A program made the position numbers and the translations under genes. Shown here piece by piece: positions 1-11,354 of a stretch of DNA of 64,000 bases (the stretch's first letter is position 1; every line of letters starts with the position of its first letter). The notes under the pieces are model-generated. The model had not been told where the DNA came from. It saw only the letters and a program-made list of their open reading frames with translations, and ran no database searches. Origin of the DNA: Tolypeutes matacus (Eukaryota; Chordata; Mammalia; Cingulata; Chlamyphoridae); assembly GCA_026826555.1 (NCBI GenBank), contig JAKSZT010053764.1, positions 15,186,213 through 15,250,212 of the forward strand, written 5' to 3'.

Positions 1-117
1 AACAAACAGAAACTAAGAGAGTTTGCAAAAAAGAATCCACCTTTGCAGGAAATATTAAAGGAAACCTTAGAACCTGAAAGAAAAAGACAGGAGAGAGAGG
101 CTTGGAGGAGAGTATAG
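1..117 (+). pseudogene. L1 ORF1 protein, C-terminal end
   Basis: Frame 1 is open from base 1 to a TAG at 115-117 and encodes a highly basic tail rich in K, R and E. It matches, almost residue for residue, the end of the longer ORF1 on the minus strand at 47510-48692. ORF1p is the RNA-binding, trimeric chaperone of the L1 particle. Only about 38 C-terminal residues lie in the window, so intactness of the rest is unknown. Confidence 0.85.
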
Positions 118-200
118 AAGAAAGAAAAGCAAAAGGGACAACACCAAGAGAGTAAAAAGAGAGACAAAAATAAGATGACATATTAAAACCAAAGAATACA

Positions 201-3200
201 ATGGAGAAAATAAATAGTGCATTTTCAGTAATATCATTGAATGTGAATGGATTAAATTCCCCAATCAAAAGGTACAGGCTGACAGAATGGATAAAAAAAC
301 ATGAGCCAGGGAAGCGGCTGTGGCTCAATCAGTGGGGCTCCCGTTTACCATATGGGAGGCCCTGGGTTTGGTTCCCGGGGCCTCCTGGTGAAGGCAGGCC
401 CGCCCGCACGGCGTGGTTGGCTGACCCGGCGAGCACAGGCAGCAAGGGGGGGATAAATGAATAAATAAATAAAATCTTAAAAAAAAAAAAATTAAAAAAA
501 AAAAAAAAAAACATGAGCCATTCATATGCTGCTTACAAGAAACTCACCTCAGACCCAAGGATACAAACCAGCTGAAAGTAAAAGGTTGGAAAAAGATACT
601 CCACGCGAATAGTAAACAGAAAAGAGCAGGGGTAGCTATACTAATATCAGACAAAACAGACTTCAAATGCAAAAAAGTGATAAGAAATGTGGAAGGCCAT
701 TATATATTAATAAAAGGGAGAATCCTCCAGGAAGATGATATAACAGTCATAAATATCTACGCACCTAACCAGGGTGCCCCAAAATATATGAGACAAACTG
801 GCAAAACGGAAGGGAGAAATAGACATTTCTACAATAATCGTGGGGGACTTCAACACCCCTCTCACATTAGATAGAACAACTAGACAGAAGATCAACAAGG
901 AAACAGAGAACTTGAACAATATGATAAACAAGTTAGACCTAACAGACATATACAGAACACTGCATCCAAACTCAGCGGATTATACATTCTTCTCAAGTGC
1001 CCATGGATCTTTCTCCAGGATAGACCACATGTTAGGTCACAATACAGCTCTCAATAAATATAAAAAGATTGAAATTATACAAAGCACCTTCTCAGATCAT
1101 AATGGAATGAAACTAGAAATCAATATCAGACAGGAAAAAAGGAAATTTGCAAATGTGTGGAGAATGAACAACACACTCCTAAATATTCAGTGGGTCAAAG
1201 ACGAAATTGCAAGTGAAATCAGTAAATATATTGAGACAAATGAAAATGAGAACACAACATATCAAAACTTATGGGATACAGCAAAGGCAGTCTTGAGAGG
1301 GAAATTTATAGCCCTAAATGCCTATATTAAGAAACAAGAAAGAGCTAAACTCAAAGATTTAACTGAACAACTTGAGAAACTAGAGAAAGAACAGCAAACC
1401 AATCCCAAAGCAAAAAGAAGGAAAGAAATAATAAAGATTAGAGCAGAAATAAATGAAAATGAGAACAAAAAAGCAATAGAGAAAATCAACAAAACCAAAA
1501 GCTGGTTCTTTGAGAAGATCAATAAAATTGACAAACCCCTTGCTAGACTAACAAAGAAAAAAAGAGAGAAGATGCAAATAAATACAATCAGAAATGAAAG
1601 GGGGGAAATTACAAATGACCTCACAGAAATAAAAAGAATCATAAGAGGATATTATGAGAAACTATATGCCAACAAACTAGACAACCTGGATGAAATGGAC
1701 AAATTTCTAGAAACTCATAACCAACCTACACTGACACAACAAGAAATACAAGAACTTAACAAACCAATCACAATTAAGGAGATTGAATCTGTCATCAAAA
1801 ATCTCCCAGCAAAGAAAAGTCCAGGACCAGATGGCTTCACAGGTGAATTCTACCAAGCATTTCTAAAAGAATTAACACCAATCCTGTTTAAACTCTTCCA
1901 AAAAATTGAAGAGGAGGGAAAATTACCCAACACATTTTATGAAGCCAACATCACCCTAATACCAAAACCAGATAAAGATGCCACAAGAAAAGAAAATTAC
2001 AGACCAATCTCTCTCATGAACATAGATGCAAAAATTCTCAACAAAATACTTGCAAATCGAATCCAACAGCACACCAAAAGACTTATACATCACGACCAAG
2101 TGGGATTTATTCCTGATATGCAAGGCTGGTTCAACAAAAGAAAATCAATCAATGTAATACACCACATTAACAAGTTGAAGGAAAAAAAACACATGATCAT
2201 CTCAATAGATGCAGAAAAGGCATTCGACAAAATCCAACATCCTTTTTTGATAAAAATACTTCAAAAGATAGGAATAAAAGAAAAATTCCTCAATATGATA
2301 AAAGGCATATATGAAAAACCCACAGCCAACATCATACTCAATGGGGAAAGGTTGAAAGCTTTCCCCCTAAGATCAGGAACAAGACAAGGATGCCCACTGT
2401 CACCATTGTTATTCAACATTGTACTAGAAGTTCTAGCTAGGGCAATTAGACAAGACAAAAAAATTAAAGGCGTCCAAATAGGAAAAGAGGAAGTAAAACT
2501 CTCACTGTTTGCGGATGACATGATCCTGTATTTAGAAAATCCTGAAGTATCCACAACAAAGCTACTTGAACTAATAAATGAGTTCAGCAAAGTGGCAGGA
2601 TATAAGATCAACACGCAAAAATCAGTAATGTTTTTGTACACTAGTACTGAACAATCTGAGGAGGAAATCAGGAAGAAAATTCCATTTTCAATAGCAACAA
2701 AAAGACTCAAATACCTAGGAGTTAATTTAACCAAGGAAGTACAGGACCTATATGCAGAAAACTACAAAACAATGCTAAAAGAAATTTAAAAAGACCTAAA
2801 GAAATGGAAAGACATTCCGTGGTCATGGATTGGAAGAATAAATATCGTGAAGATGTCAATCTTGCCCAAAATGATTTATAGATTCAGTGCAATACCAATC
2901 AAAATCCCAACAGCTTACTTTACAGAATTAGAGAAGGCAATTACCAAATTCATCTGGAAGGGTAAGTGCACCCGAATAGCCAAAAGTATTCTAAAAAAGA
3001 AGAGCAATGTGGGAGGAATTTCACTGCCTGACCTTGAAACATATTACAAAGCTACAGTGGTCAAAACAGCATGGTACTGGCATAAAGATAGACATATTGA
3101 TCAGTGGAATAGAATTGAGAATCCAGAAATAAACCCTCACCTATACAGTCAACTGGTTTTTGACAAAACTACCAAGCCCACGCTGATGGGAAAAAACAGT

Positions 3201-4229
3201 CTCTTCAACAAATGGTGTTGGGAGAACTGGATATCTATAACCAAAAGAACGAAAGAGGACCCCTATCTCACCCCCTATACAAGAATCAACTCAAAATGGA
3301 TCAAAGATGTAAATATAAAAGCCAGGACCATAAAACTATTAGAAGAAAATGTAGGGAAACATCTTCAAGACCTTGTAGTAGGTGGTGGTTTCTTGGATTT
3401 CACACCCAAAGCACGTGCAACAAAAGAAAAAGTAGATAAATAGGACCTCCTCAAAATTAAACACTTTTGCACCTCACAGGACTTTGTCAGAAGTGTGAAA
3501 AGGCAGCCGACTCAATTGGAAAAAGTATTTGGAAATCACATATCTGATAAGGGTTTAATATCCAGGATATATAAAGAGATGTTACAACTCAACAATACAA
3601 AGACAAATGACCCAATTAAAAAATGGGCCAAAGACTTGAATAGACATTTCTCCGAAGAAGAAATACAAATGGCAAAAAAACACATGAAGAAATGCTCAAC
3701 ATCACTCATGATTAAGGAAATGCAAATCAAAACTACAATGAGATATCATTTCACACCTATCAGAATGGCCACTATTAAAAAGACAGAGAACTACAAGTGT
3801 TGGAGAGGATGTGGAGAGATAGGAACACTTCTTCACTGTTGGTGGGAATGCAGGATGGTACAACCACTATGGAGGACTGTTTGGAAGTTCCTAAAGAAGT
3901 TTAATATAGACTTGCCACGTGACCCTGCGATACCACTACTGGGTATATACCCAGAAGAACTGAGAGCAGTGACACAAACAGACATGTTCACACCGATGTT
4001 CATAGCCACATTATTCATCATTGCCAAAAGTTGGAAACAACCCAGGTGTCCATCAACAGATGAATGGATAAACAAACTGTGGTCTATTCACACGATGGAT
4101 AATTATGCAGCTGTAAGAAGAAATGAAGTCATAAAGAATATGGCAACATGGATGAACCTGGAGGACATTATGTTGAGTGAAGCAAGCCAGACACAAAAGG
4201 ACAAATACTGTATGAATGCATTACTATGA
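201..4229 (+). pseudogene. L1 ORF2 (endonuclease / reverse transcriptase), nearly intact
   Basis: ORF2p nicks target DNA and reverse-transcribes L1 RNA. The ATG at 201 begins the conserved endonuclease start, with asparagine in LNVNGLNSP, glutamate in QETH (536-547), GDFNT (843-857) and SDH (1092-1100). The reverse transcriptase core FADD is at 2508-2519. A CX3CX7HX4C motif lies near the C-terminus (about 3800-3860) and the natural stop is TGA at 4227-4229. Four lesions break it: a SINE at 309-504, a 2-base deletion near 801 relative to the copy at 43090-47428, TAA at 2787-2789 (TTA to TAA) and TAG at 3441-3443. Between the deletion and the end the frame is otherwise continuous, so the copy is fairly young. 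Confidence 0.93.
309..504 (+). mobile_element. tRNA-derived SINE (DAS-like, about 170 bp plus tail)
   Basis: This monomeric SINE has an A box (tggctcaatcagtgggg), a B box (ggtttggttcccggg), a GC-rich body, a short (aaat)n tract and poly(A). It is inserted in L1 ORF2 and flanked by a target duplication ending 'acatgagcca' at about 293-308 and 505-520. Removing the insert and one repeat restores the L1 reading frame at that point. Confidence 0.93.
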
Positions 4230-4564
4230 ACCAAATATATTGTGTAATATATTGTTTGATTCACACACACAAAAAAACAAAAAACAAAACAACAAAAAAA
4301 TTTACATGTATCCATTACATTTAATTGAGAAATGTATGTATTTATTCATCTGTGTTTACTTTTTAGTTTTTTATTGCTTATGTTTTCAATTATTAAATGT
4401 ACAAAAGAAAAGAAAAGAAAAAAAAAAAGATATACAGAGGGAAGGGTGGGGTACATAGGAATCCCCTATATTTTCGATGTAACCTTTGTGTAATCTAAAA
4501 CTTCTTTAGGAACAAAGGGGGGGAAAGACATACATAAAGCAAAAATAATGAAAGAAAAAATAGA

Positions 4565-5008
4565 TGTATTAGTCAGGGTTCTCTAGGAAAACAGAACTGA
4601 CAGAAGATATCTGTAAATAGTATGAGATTTTATAAAATTCTTTCACGCAACTGTGGGTATGCACAAGTCCAAAATCTGCAAGGCAGTCTGTAAACCAGGG
4701 GCTCTGATGAAGGTCCTTGATGAATTCCCAGGAGATGATGGCTGTCTGAAGTAGAGATGGTAATTCTATCTCTCAATGCTGAAATCACTGCCCCTTTTTA
4801 GGCCTTCAAGTGATTGGATGAAACATCATTCATTGCTGACTGCATTCTCCTTAATTTATTGTAGATGTAATCAGACATCTATGCAATTAACTCACTGATT
4901 ATAAAAGTCCATGAAATGCCCTTGTATTATAATTAGACAAGTGCTTGCTTGACCAGACAACTGGGCACCATTACCTGGCTGAGTTGACACATTAGCCTAA
5001 TCATCACA
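4565..5008 (-). mobile_element. Solo LTR, ERVL/MaLR-like, with perfect 5-bp target duplication
   Basis: The 444-bp block begins TG (tgtattagtcagggttctct) and ends CA (tcatcaca). ATAGA repeats exactly at 4560-4564 and 5009-5013, the 5-bp duplication typical of class III and MaLR elements. The reverse complement matches 23717-24202, including the 'tgtgatggttaagg'-type end. Orientation is assigned arbitrarily relative to that copy; I could not place a polyadenylation signal securely. It interrupts an older L1, which resumes at 5014. Confidence 0.85.
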
Positions 5009-5013
5009 ATAGA

Positions 5014-6455
5014 TTAACGGGATATCCTCAAAATTAAAAACTTTTGTACTTCAAAGGACTATGCCAAGAAAGTGAAAAGGCAACCTACTCAATGGAAGAA
5101 AATATTTGGAAACCACGTATCTGATAAGGGTTTGATATCCAGAATATATAAAACAATCCTACATTTCAACAATAAAAATCAAACAATCTAATTAAAAGAT
5201 GGGGAAAAGGCTTGAATACACATTTTGCCAAAGAGGAAATATAAATGGCTAAAAAACACATGAAAAGACGCTCAACATCACTAGCTATGAGGGAAATGCA
5301 AATCAAAACCACTTTAACACCTACTAGAATGACCACTATTAAAAAAAAAAAAAGAAACAGAAAACTACAAGTGTTAGAGAGGATGTGGAGAAATAGGAAC
5401 ACTCGTTTACTGCTGGTGGAAATGTAAAATAGTGCAGCTGCTGTGAAAGAGTTTGGTGATTCCTAGGGAAGCTGAGTATAGAATTGCCATACGATTTAGC
5501 AATCCCTTGACTAGGTATATACCCAGAACTGAAAGCAGGGATTTGAACAGACATTTGCACACTGATGTTCCCAGTGGCATTATTCACAATTGCCAAAAGA
5601 TGGAAGTAACCCAAGTGTCCATCAACCGATGAACGGATAAACTTTTTTTTTTTTTTTTTTTTTTTTACTGGGAGGTCCCGGGGATCAAACCCAGGTCCCT
5701 CCATATGGGAGACGGATGCCCAGCCATTTGAGCCACATCCGCCCCCAAGGAATGAAGTCTTGATGCATGTGACCACATGGATGAACCTTGAAGACATTAT
5801 GTTGTGTGACATAAGCCAGACACAAAAGGACAAATATTGTATGATCTCACTGATATGAACTAATTATAATAAGCAAACTCATAGAGTCAGAATCTAGAAT
5901 ATAAGTTACCAGGGGATAGAATGAGGGTAGAGAATGGGGAGCTGATGCTTAATTTGTGCAGAACTTCTATTTAGGTTCATTGTAAATGTTTGGAAACAGA
6001 TAGTGGTGATTGGCAACAAATTATTTTGAGTGTAAGTAACAGTGCTGAATTATGTTTGTGAATGTGGTTGAAAGGGGAAGTTTTGGAGTCATGTGTGTTA
6101 CTAGAGGGAAAGTTAGAAGACAAAACATGAACTGTATAACAGTGAACCCTGTTGTGGATGATGGATTGTGATTAACAGTATAAATATAAGAATGTTCTTT
6201 CATGAATTATAGCAAATATATGACTCTATTATAAGGTGTTAATCATAGGGTGGCATAAAGGAAAAATATGCCTGATGTAAACTATGGACTATAGTTAACA
6301 GTAATATTTTAATATTCTTTCATCACCTGTAACAAAAATACCACACTAATGCAAAATGTCAACAATAGGGGGGGTATATGGGAACACTGTGTTTTTTACA
6401 TGACTTTTCTGTAAACCTATAGCTTCTCTAGTTTAAAAAAAATTACCAAAAAAAT
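5014..6455 (+). mobile_element. Older L1: ORF2 C-terminus and 3' UTR
   Basis: Translation in shifting frames follows the same C-terminal ORF2 text as 3440-4229, but with many frameshifts and stops. It is followed by an L1-type 3' UTR and an A-rich end near 6430-6453. It lies immediately to the right of the solo LTR's target duplication, so it predates that LTR. A short SINE at 5643-5745 replaces part of the coding text. Confidence 0.8.
5643..5745 (-). mobile_element. Short tRNA-derived SINE, insertion with target deletion
   Basis: A poly(T) at 5643-5667 is followed by the reverse complement of a short monomer of about 80 bases, with the B box read as 'gggtttgatccccggg'. No target duplication is visible. 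Compared with the young L1 at 4040-4130, about 45 bases of ORF2 are missing across the insertion point, so the integration probably deleted target DNA. Confidence 0.85.
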
Positions 6456-7010
6456 GATATACGTGGAAAATGTTCTAATTGCCTCCTCTGAACTCCAGTC
6501 TTGATATATCTGCCCAACTCCACCAACTACTCCCCTATATTACTAATTTCTTGTGTGCTCTTCCAGCGTTGTAAGGAGTATACAAGTATATGTAGATATA
6601 CAAATATATTTATGCATATACAACTATATGAATATATATGGAAAATATAGAATGGCTGCTAGAGCTTTCTTTATAAGAAAGAAACATTTAATTATTAACT
6701 CAATCCATATGGTTTATTTCAAAATGTGCAATACTTTTCTTCATTATCAATGAAAGAAGTTATAAATGAACTTCAAAAAAATATGCAAACAGCAAACAAA
6801 TTTCCTTAAAAGTCACAGCCACATACACAGTACATCTTAGAAAAGAGTTGGGAGAAGTCATATTCCACTAACTTTCATGAGTTTCATCAAATACTGCACC
6901 TATTCAAAGGAGGAAAGAAAAGACAACCTTCAAAAAGAAGTATATGTGATTAAATGAGTCATTTACAACTCTTTCCTAAGACACAAGTGAGAATATGTTT
7001 TGTTTTGTTT
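6456..7010. other. No gene seen; AT-rich unassigned sequence
   Basis: This stretch is AT-rich with a (tatg/atat) run near 6578-6650. No open frame of note, RNA gene or repeat family was recognised. Confidence 0.5.
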
Positions 7011-7163
7011 TATCTTTTTTTAAACTTTATTTTGTACATTTAATAATTGAAAATATAAACAATTAAAAACTAAAAAGTAAACACGGATGAAAAAATATAT
7101 ACATTTCTCAATTAAATGTAATGGATACATATACATTTTTTTTTTAATCAAACAATGTGTTAC
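7011..7163 (-). mobile_element. L1 3' UTR end, strongly 5'-truncated
   Basis: The reverse complement matches the 3' UTR of the first L1 (4216-4405), including 'ccattacatttaattgagaa'. A poly(T) on the plus strand at 7011-7020 is its tail. Confidence 0.8.
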
Positions 7164-7427
7164 GCAATTATATTTGTTTTCTAAACTAGGTCTAGGAAGT
7201 TGAATGTTGAATAAATCGGTCTTCTTCACCTCAAAGGCTGTCTACTGGTTAATGGATGAAAAATCAAGATAAAAAACAATAACAACAACATAAACCCAAC
7301 CCCACTCCCCTGCAAATAAAACAATAAAATGTCCCATAATACTCTCCAGGGAGGAAGCAGGAAGTAGGTCCAACTATTCAAGCCTAGAATTTGTCTGTTA
7401 CAAAGTCACTTCAAGAATGCCTTATTG

Positions 7428-7843
7428 GAAAGCGGATGTGGCTCAAGCAATTGAGCTCCTGTCTACCATATGGGAGGTCCAGGGTTTGATTCCCAGGGCT
7501 TCCTGGTGAAGGCAAGCTGGCCCACATGGTGAGCTGGCCTGAGCAAAGGCTGACCTATGAAGGAGTGCTGGCCCGCACATAGTGCTGGCGCAGCAAGATG
7601 ACGCAACAAAAAGAGACACAGAGGACAGACAATAAGAGACAGCAGAGGAGGGACCTGAGGTGGTGCAAGAGATTGAGTGCCTCTCTCCCACTCCAGAAGG
7701 TACCAGGATCAGTTCCCGGTGCTGCCTAAAGAGAAGATGAGCAGACACAGAAGAACACACAGCAAATGGACACAGAGAGCAGTCAGCTAGCACAAAAACA
7801 ATGGTGTGTGGGGGGGTAAATAAAATAAATCTTAAAAAAAAAA
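7428..7843 (+). mobile_element. Dimeric tRNA-derived SINE with internal short repeats
   Basis: Two tRNA-like units are joined by a linker. The first unit has A box 'tggctcaagcaattgagc' and B box 'gggtttgattcccaggg'. The linker (about 7512-7590) is built of imperfect 'gctggcccacatggtga'-type repeats. The second unit begins near 7645 and a (taaa)n/poly(A) tail ends it. The target duplication 'aatgccttatt' is at 7417-7427 and 7844-7854. Confidence 0.93.
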
Positions 7844-7909
7844 AATGCCTTATTTTTAAACAAACAAAATACTAAATTACTAAAATCTAATTAGTATTTA
7901 AACTGAATT

Positions 7910-8237
7910 AGGGGAAGCAGATGTGGCTCAACCGATTGGGCTCCCGCCTACCACATGGGAGGTCCATGGTTCGGTTCCAGTGCCTCCTAAAGAAGACAGC
8001 GAGCTGGCATGACGGGCAGGCACAGCAAGCTGACACAACAAGATGACTCAACAAGATACACAAGAAGAAAAACGTAATGAAAGACACAACAAAGCAGGGA
8101 ACAGAGGTGGCTTAAGCGAGTAGGTGCTTCCCTCCACATCGGAGGTCCAGGGTTTGGTTCTCAGTGCCTCCTAAGGAAACAAAAAAGATGAACAGACACA
8201 GCAAGTGCAAACGATGAGGGGGTGATGAGAGCTAAAT

Positions 8238-8266
<29 letters not shown>
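7910..8266 (+). mobile_element. Dimeric tRNA-derived SINE
   Basis: This is the same two-unit architecture as the preceding element, with a shorter linker lacking most of the repeats. The target duplication 'aaactgaatt' is at 7900-7909 and 8267-8276. Confidence 0.92.
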
Positions 8267-8269
<3 letters not shown>

Positions 8270-8735
8270 CTGAATTGGGAGAAGAAGGAACCCATACCTA
8301 TGGGTCTTTTCTCATACGAGGGCATGTGGGACGGTGCAGAGCATTTGTCATCATTGCAATCAAGTGAAGCTGACAGATTCGGCTAATAAACAATGAGTCC
8401 TTTTAGATTCAGACAGTTTATTACTTCCATAGACAGCAATAGCAAGATGAGCAAAGATGCTAACGTCCCATTTCCCTTGTCTCCCCAGACAAGACAAAAC
8501 AAAAGGGGGCAGATGATAACACAACATGGGTAATAGGGAGCTCTGTTTCTGAAGAGCCAATTTCCTACTGCAGCGAAGCAGTTTTATAGCATGTAGTTGT
8601 ATCCTAAAATGGGGTGAGGTGAGGGAAGTGAGGGCAAGGGAAGTAAGAGTGTAGGGATGAGGGAGTGGGGGTTGGGTTTAAAGGCAGGAGCCTTTATATC
8701 CCTTCAGAACCTGGGAAATGTTAAGAAATTATCTC

Positions 8736-8900
8736 CGGAAAAGGCTGTGGCTCAATTGGTTGGGCTCCCGTTTATCATATGGGAGGCCCCGGGGCGGCCC
8801 GCATGGCGCAGTGAGCTGACGCAACAAAGGGAGACAAGCAGACACATAGAAATGCACAGCAAATGGACTCAGCGAGCACAAGCAGCAAGAGGGGGATTAA

Positions 8901-8965
<65 letters not shown>

Positions 8966-8975
8966 GGGGGATTAA

Positions 8976-9011
<36 letters not shown>

Positions 9012-9025
9012 ATAAATATAAAAAT
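8736..9025 (+). mobile_element. SINE with deleted middle and expanded TAGA tail
   Basis: A box 'tggctcaattggttggg' is present but the B-box region is partly lost (gaggccccggggcggcc). The target duplication 'aaattatctc' lies at 8726-8735 and 9026-9035. The tail has become a tetranucleotide repeat. Confidence 0.9.
8901..9010 (+). repeat. (TAGA)n microsatellite in two blocks
   Basis: Two TAGA runs (about 8901-8965 and 8978-9010) are separated by a copied piece of the SINE tail (gagggggattaaa). This implies the second block arose by duplication of the first with its flank. Confidence 0.95.
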
Positions 9026-9481
9026 AAATTATCTCAGTAGCCTCCAGGGAGACAGGCGAGACTTGACCTTGAAACTGCTCCTCACAAGCCCCCCCCCCAT
9101 GCTCTCATGTTCCAGAGGGCTCACAGGGTGTTCTTAGAGACTTAGATCAGCTGAGGTTAACCCTTGCCTACAAGGCTTATGGGGATACATGCAAAGTCAT
9201 CAAGGCACCGCCACAGGGCAGTTTCCCTATAACTCCAACCCCTGATCTTTCACAAACCCAATTAAAAATTATTTTTAGAAACATAGATCGCCCCTTCAGA
9301 TATCCTAGTTAACTATACAAATCATTTTTATTTATCCTAGGCAACACAGATCCAACAATCAGTTAAATTCATCTGATAATAGTATAACCATCTCAGGTCT
9401 CTTCTGGCTACAATATGGGTAGAATAATTTTTCCATCCTTTCACTTTCAACCTATGTGTCTTTGAGGTTAAGGTAAGTATC

Positions 9482-9840
9482 TTTTTTTTTTTTTTTTCCA
9501 AGGTGGTATCTGGTGCAGAACCAGCCTCCTGCAGGCTGGTTTACAGTGACCTTTTTTTTTTTTATTCCAGTGATATGAAGTTTATGAAGTGCTTTCATAT
9601 ACATTATCCAATTTGCCCTCATAACAATCTTTTGAAGTTGGTACTTATTCCCAATTTATAGATGAAAACAGGCTCCTGAAGGTAGATATCCAGCCAAGGG
9701 CCTGGCACTCACTAATAGTGGAGGACGTGAGACGCAGACCCGAGGTTCCATGTCCCCCATGGAGCCCCTTTGCTTCTGCCATCACCTCTAACAGCCCCCC
9801 CCCAGGGGGGACTGTGGCCTAACCCCACCCCCACCCCCAC
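9482..9840 (-). mobile_element. Retrocopy of an unidentified transcript containing MIR
   Basis: The insertion is bounded by the 12-base repeat 'aaggtaagtatc' at 9470-9481 and 9841-9852. On the minus strand it ends in poly(A) (plus-strand poly(T) 9482-9497). A second internal A run follows AATAAA (about 9548-9565), suggesting a read-through or two-step 3' end. Its body includes MIR-like text. The source gene was not recognised. Confidence 0.7.
9565..9760 (-). repeat. MIR SINE fragment
   Basis: The text resembles the reverse complement of the MIR core and 3' part (e.g. 'acattatccaatttgccctc' and 'cccaatttatagatgaaaac'). It lies inside the retrocopy described at 9482-9840. Confidence 0.6.
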
Positions 9841-10034
9841 AAGGTAAGTATCTTTTTAAACAGCATATTGTTGGGTCATCCTTTTATATACATTCTGCCA
9901 GTCGCTGCCTTTTGACCAAGTAACTTAAAGTAACTACTGATAATACAGGACTTCTGCCATTTCTCTATTTGGTTATTATACGCTACTTTTTTTTTTTTTT
10001 TTTTTTTGTCCCCTCCATTATTGCTTACTTTTGT

Positions 10035-10144
10035 TTTTGTTTTTTTGTTTGTTTTTTCTTTCTTTCTTTTTCTTTTTTTTTGCAGGCAGGAAGTTTATTG
10101 GGAAGCTCTCCCAACGGAGGGGTCTGAAGAGAGACTACAGCCCC
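10035..10144 (-). mobile_element. Very short 3' retrocopy with polyadenylation signal
   Basis: The minus strand carries about 70 bases ending AATAAA, about 12 further bases, then an A-rich tail. It is flanked by the 16-base duplication 'tattgcttacttttgt' at 10019-10034 and 10145-10160. It looks like the extreme 3' end of an mRNA or LTR transcript, inserted by L1. The source was not recognised. Confidence 0.7.
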
Positions 10145-11354
10145 TATTGCTTACTTTTGTATATAGTATTTAGTTGACCTTTTGAGGTGAACAATTTAGA
10201 ATTCCTTCTCACTTCCTTCTATGCATATTTTTCAGATATTTTCTTTGTGGTTATCATGGGGCTTAAACTTAATATCTTAAATCTCTAAGAGTCTTCTTTG
10301 ATTTGACACCAACTTAACTTCAATAGCATACATAAACTATGTTCCTATACCTCTCCACCCTCCCACCCTTATGTAGTTCTTGTCACCTATTAAATCTTTG
10401 TACATTGCATGTCCAAAAACATTTTGTCATTACTTTTTATGCATTTGCATTTTAGATCCTGTAAGAAATAAAATGTAGAATTACAAACCAAAAATATAAT
10501 AGTACTGACACTTATGTTTACCCATGTCATCAGCTTTATTGGAGATCTTTGTTTTTTCACGTGCTTTGATCTACTGTCTAGTGTTTTCTTTCCTTTCAAC
10601 CTGAAGAAATCACTTTAGCATTGCTTGTAAGGTCAGTCTAAAGTGGTGATGAACTTCCTTAGCTTTTGTTTATCCAGGAATGTCTTAATCTCTTCCTGGT
10701 TTTTGAAGGACACTTTTGCCAGATATAGAATTCTTGGTTAGCAATTTTTTCAAATTTCAGCACTTCATATGTCATCCCACTGCCTTCTTGCTTCCATGGT
10801 TCCTGATTGAGAAAACAGCACTTAATCTTCTTGAGAGTCCCTTGTCTGTGATAGATTGCTACTCTTGCTGCATTCAGGATTCTATCTTTTCCTGGCATTT
10901 GTCAGTTTAATTATAATGAGTTTCAGTATGGGTCTATTTGTGTTTATCCTGTTTGGAGTTCACTGACCTTCTGGGATGTGTATATTCATATCTTTCATTA
11001 AATTTGTGAAGTTTTCAGCCATTATTTCTTCAAGTATTCTTTCTTTCCCTTTCTCTCATTCCTTCCCTTCTGGGACTCCCATAATATGTGCAATGGTATG
11101 CTTGATGGTGTCCCACAGGTCTCTTAGGCTCTGTTTACTTTTCCTCATTTTTTTGTCCTTCTACTCCTCAGACTGTATAATTTCAATTGTCTTATCTTAA
11201 GTTTACTGATTCTTTCTTCTGCCTACTCCAATCTTCTATTGCACCCCTCTAGGGAAATTTTCATTTCAATTTTTGTGGTTTTCAGCCTCAATATTCCTGT
11301 TTGGTTCCTTTTTATGATTTCTATCTCTACTGTAATTCTCATTTTGTTCATATA

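Larger units (their letters stand above)
1..4435 (+). mobile_element. L1 LINE, 5'-truncated by the window edge
   Basis: The element shows the end of ORF1, an 83-base inter-ORF spacer, ORF2 from the endonuclease through reverse transcriptase to the C-terminal cysteine motif, a short 3' UTR and A-rich tracts at about 4264-4302 and 4405-4430. This is the order expected of a mammalian L1. The 3' UTR text past the first A tract (4303-4405) recurs on the minus strand at 7014-7160, so the full 3' UTR runs to the second tract. The minus-strand L1 at 43031 instead ends at the first tract. A DAS-type SINE sits in the endonuclease region. Confidence 0.95.
8310..9295 (-). mobile_element. Probable ERV LTR split by a SINE
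   Basis: The reverse strand shows an AATAAA-type signal (gtaataaactgtctgaatc, near 8400-8420) and a GC-rich tract compatible with a U3-R-U5 layout. The text is single-copy in this window and the edges are not defined by a target duplication I could find. Assignment to an ERV is an inference from composition and the poly(A) signal. Confidence 0.35.

Noticed and set aside
309..500. tRNA gene (A and B boxes)
   Set aside because: The SINE head has tRNA-like promoter boxes, but the acceptor stem does not close and a SINE body and A tail follow. The same holds for every SINE copy.
840..2789. 649-codon open frame as a host gene
   Set aside because: It is the reverse transcriptase part of L1 ORF2, with FADD and endonuclease motifs, and continues past a nonsense codon into the rest of ORF2.
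5339..5833. 164-codon minus-strand frame
   Set aside because: Antisense of an old L1 plus a SINE; no independent coding signal.
8901..9010. CRISPR-like array
   Set aside because: The repeats are 4-base TAGA units without spacers, in a eukaryotic SINE tail.
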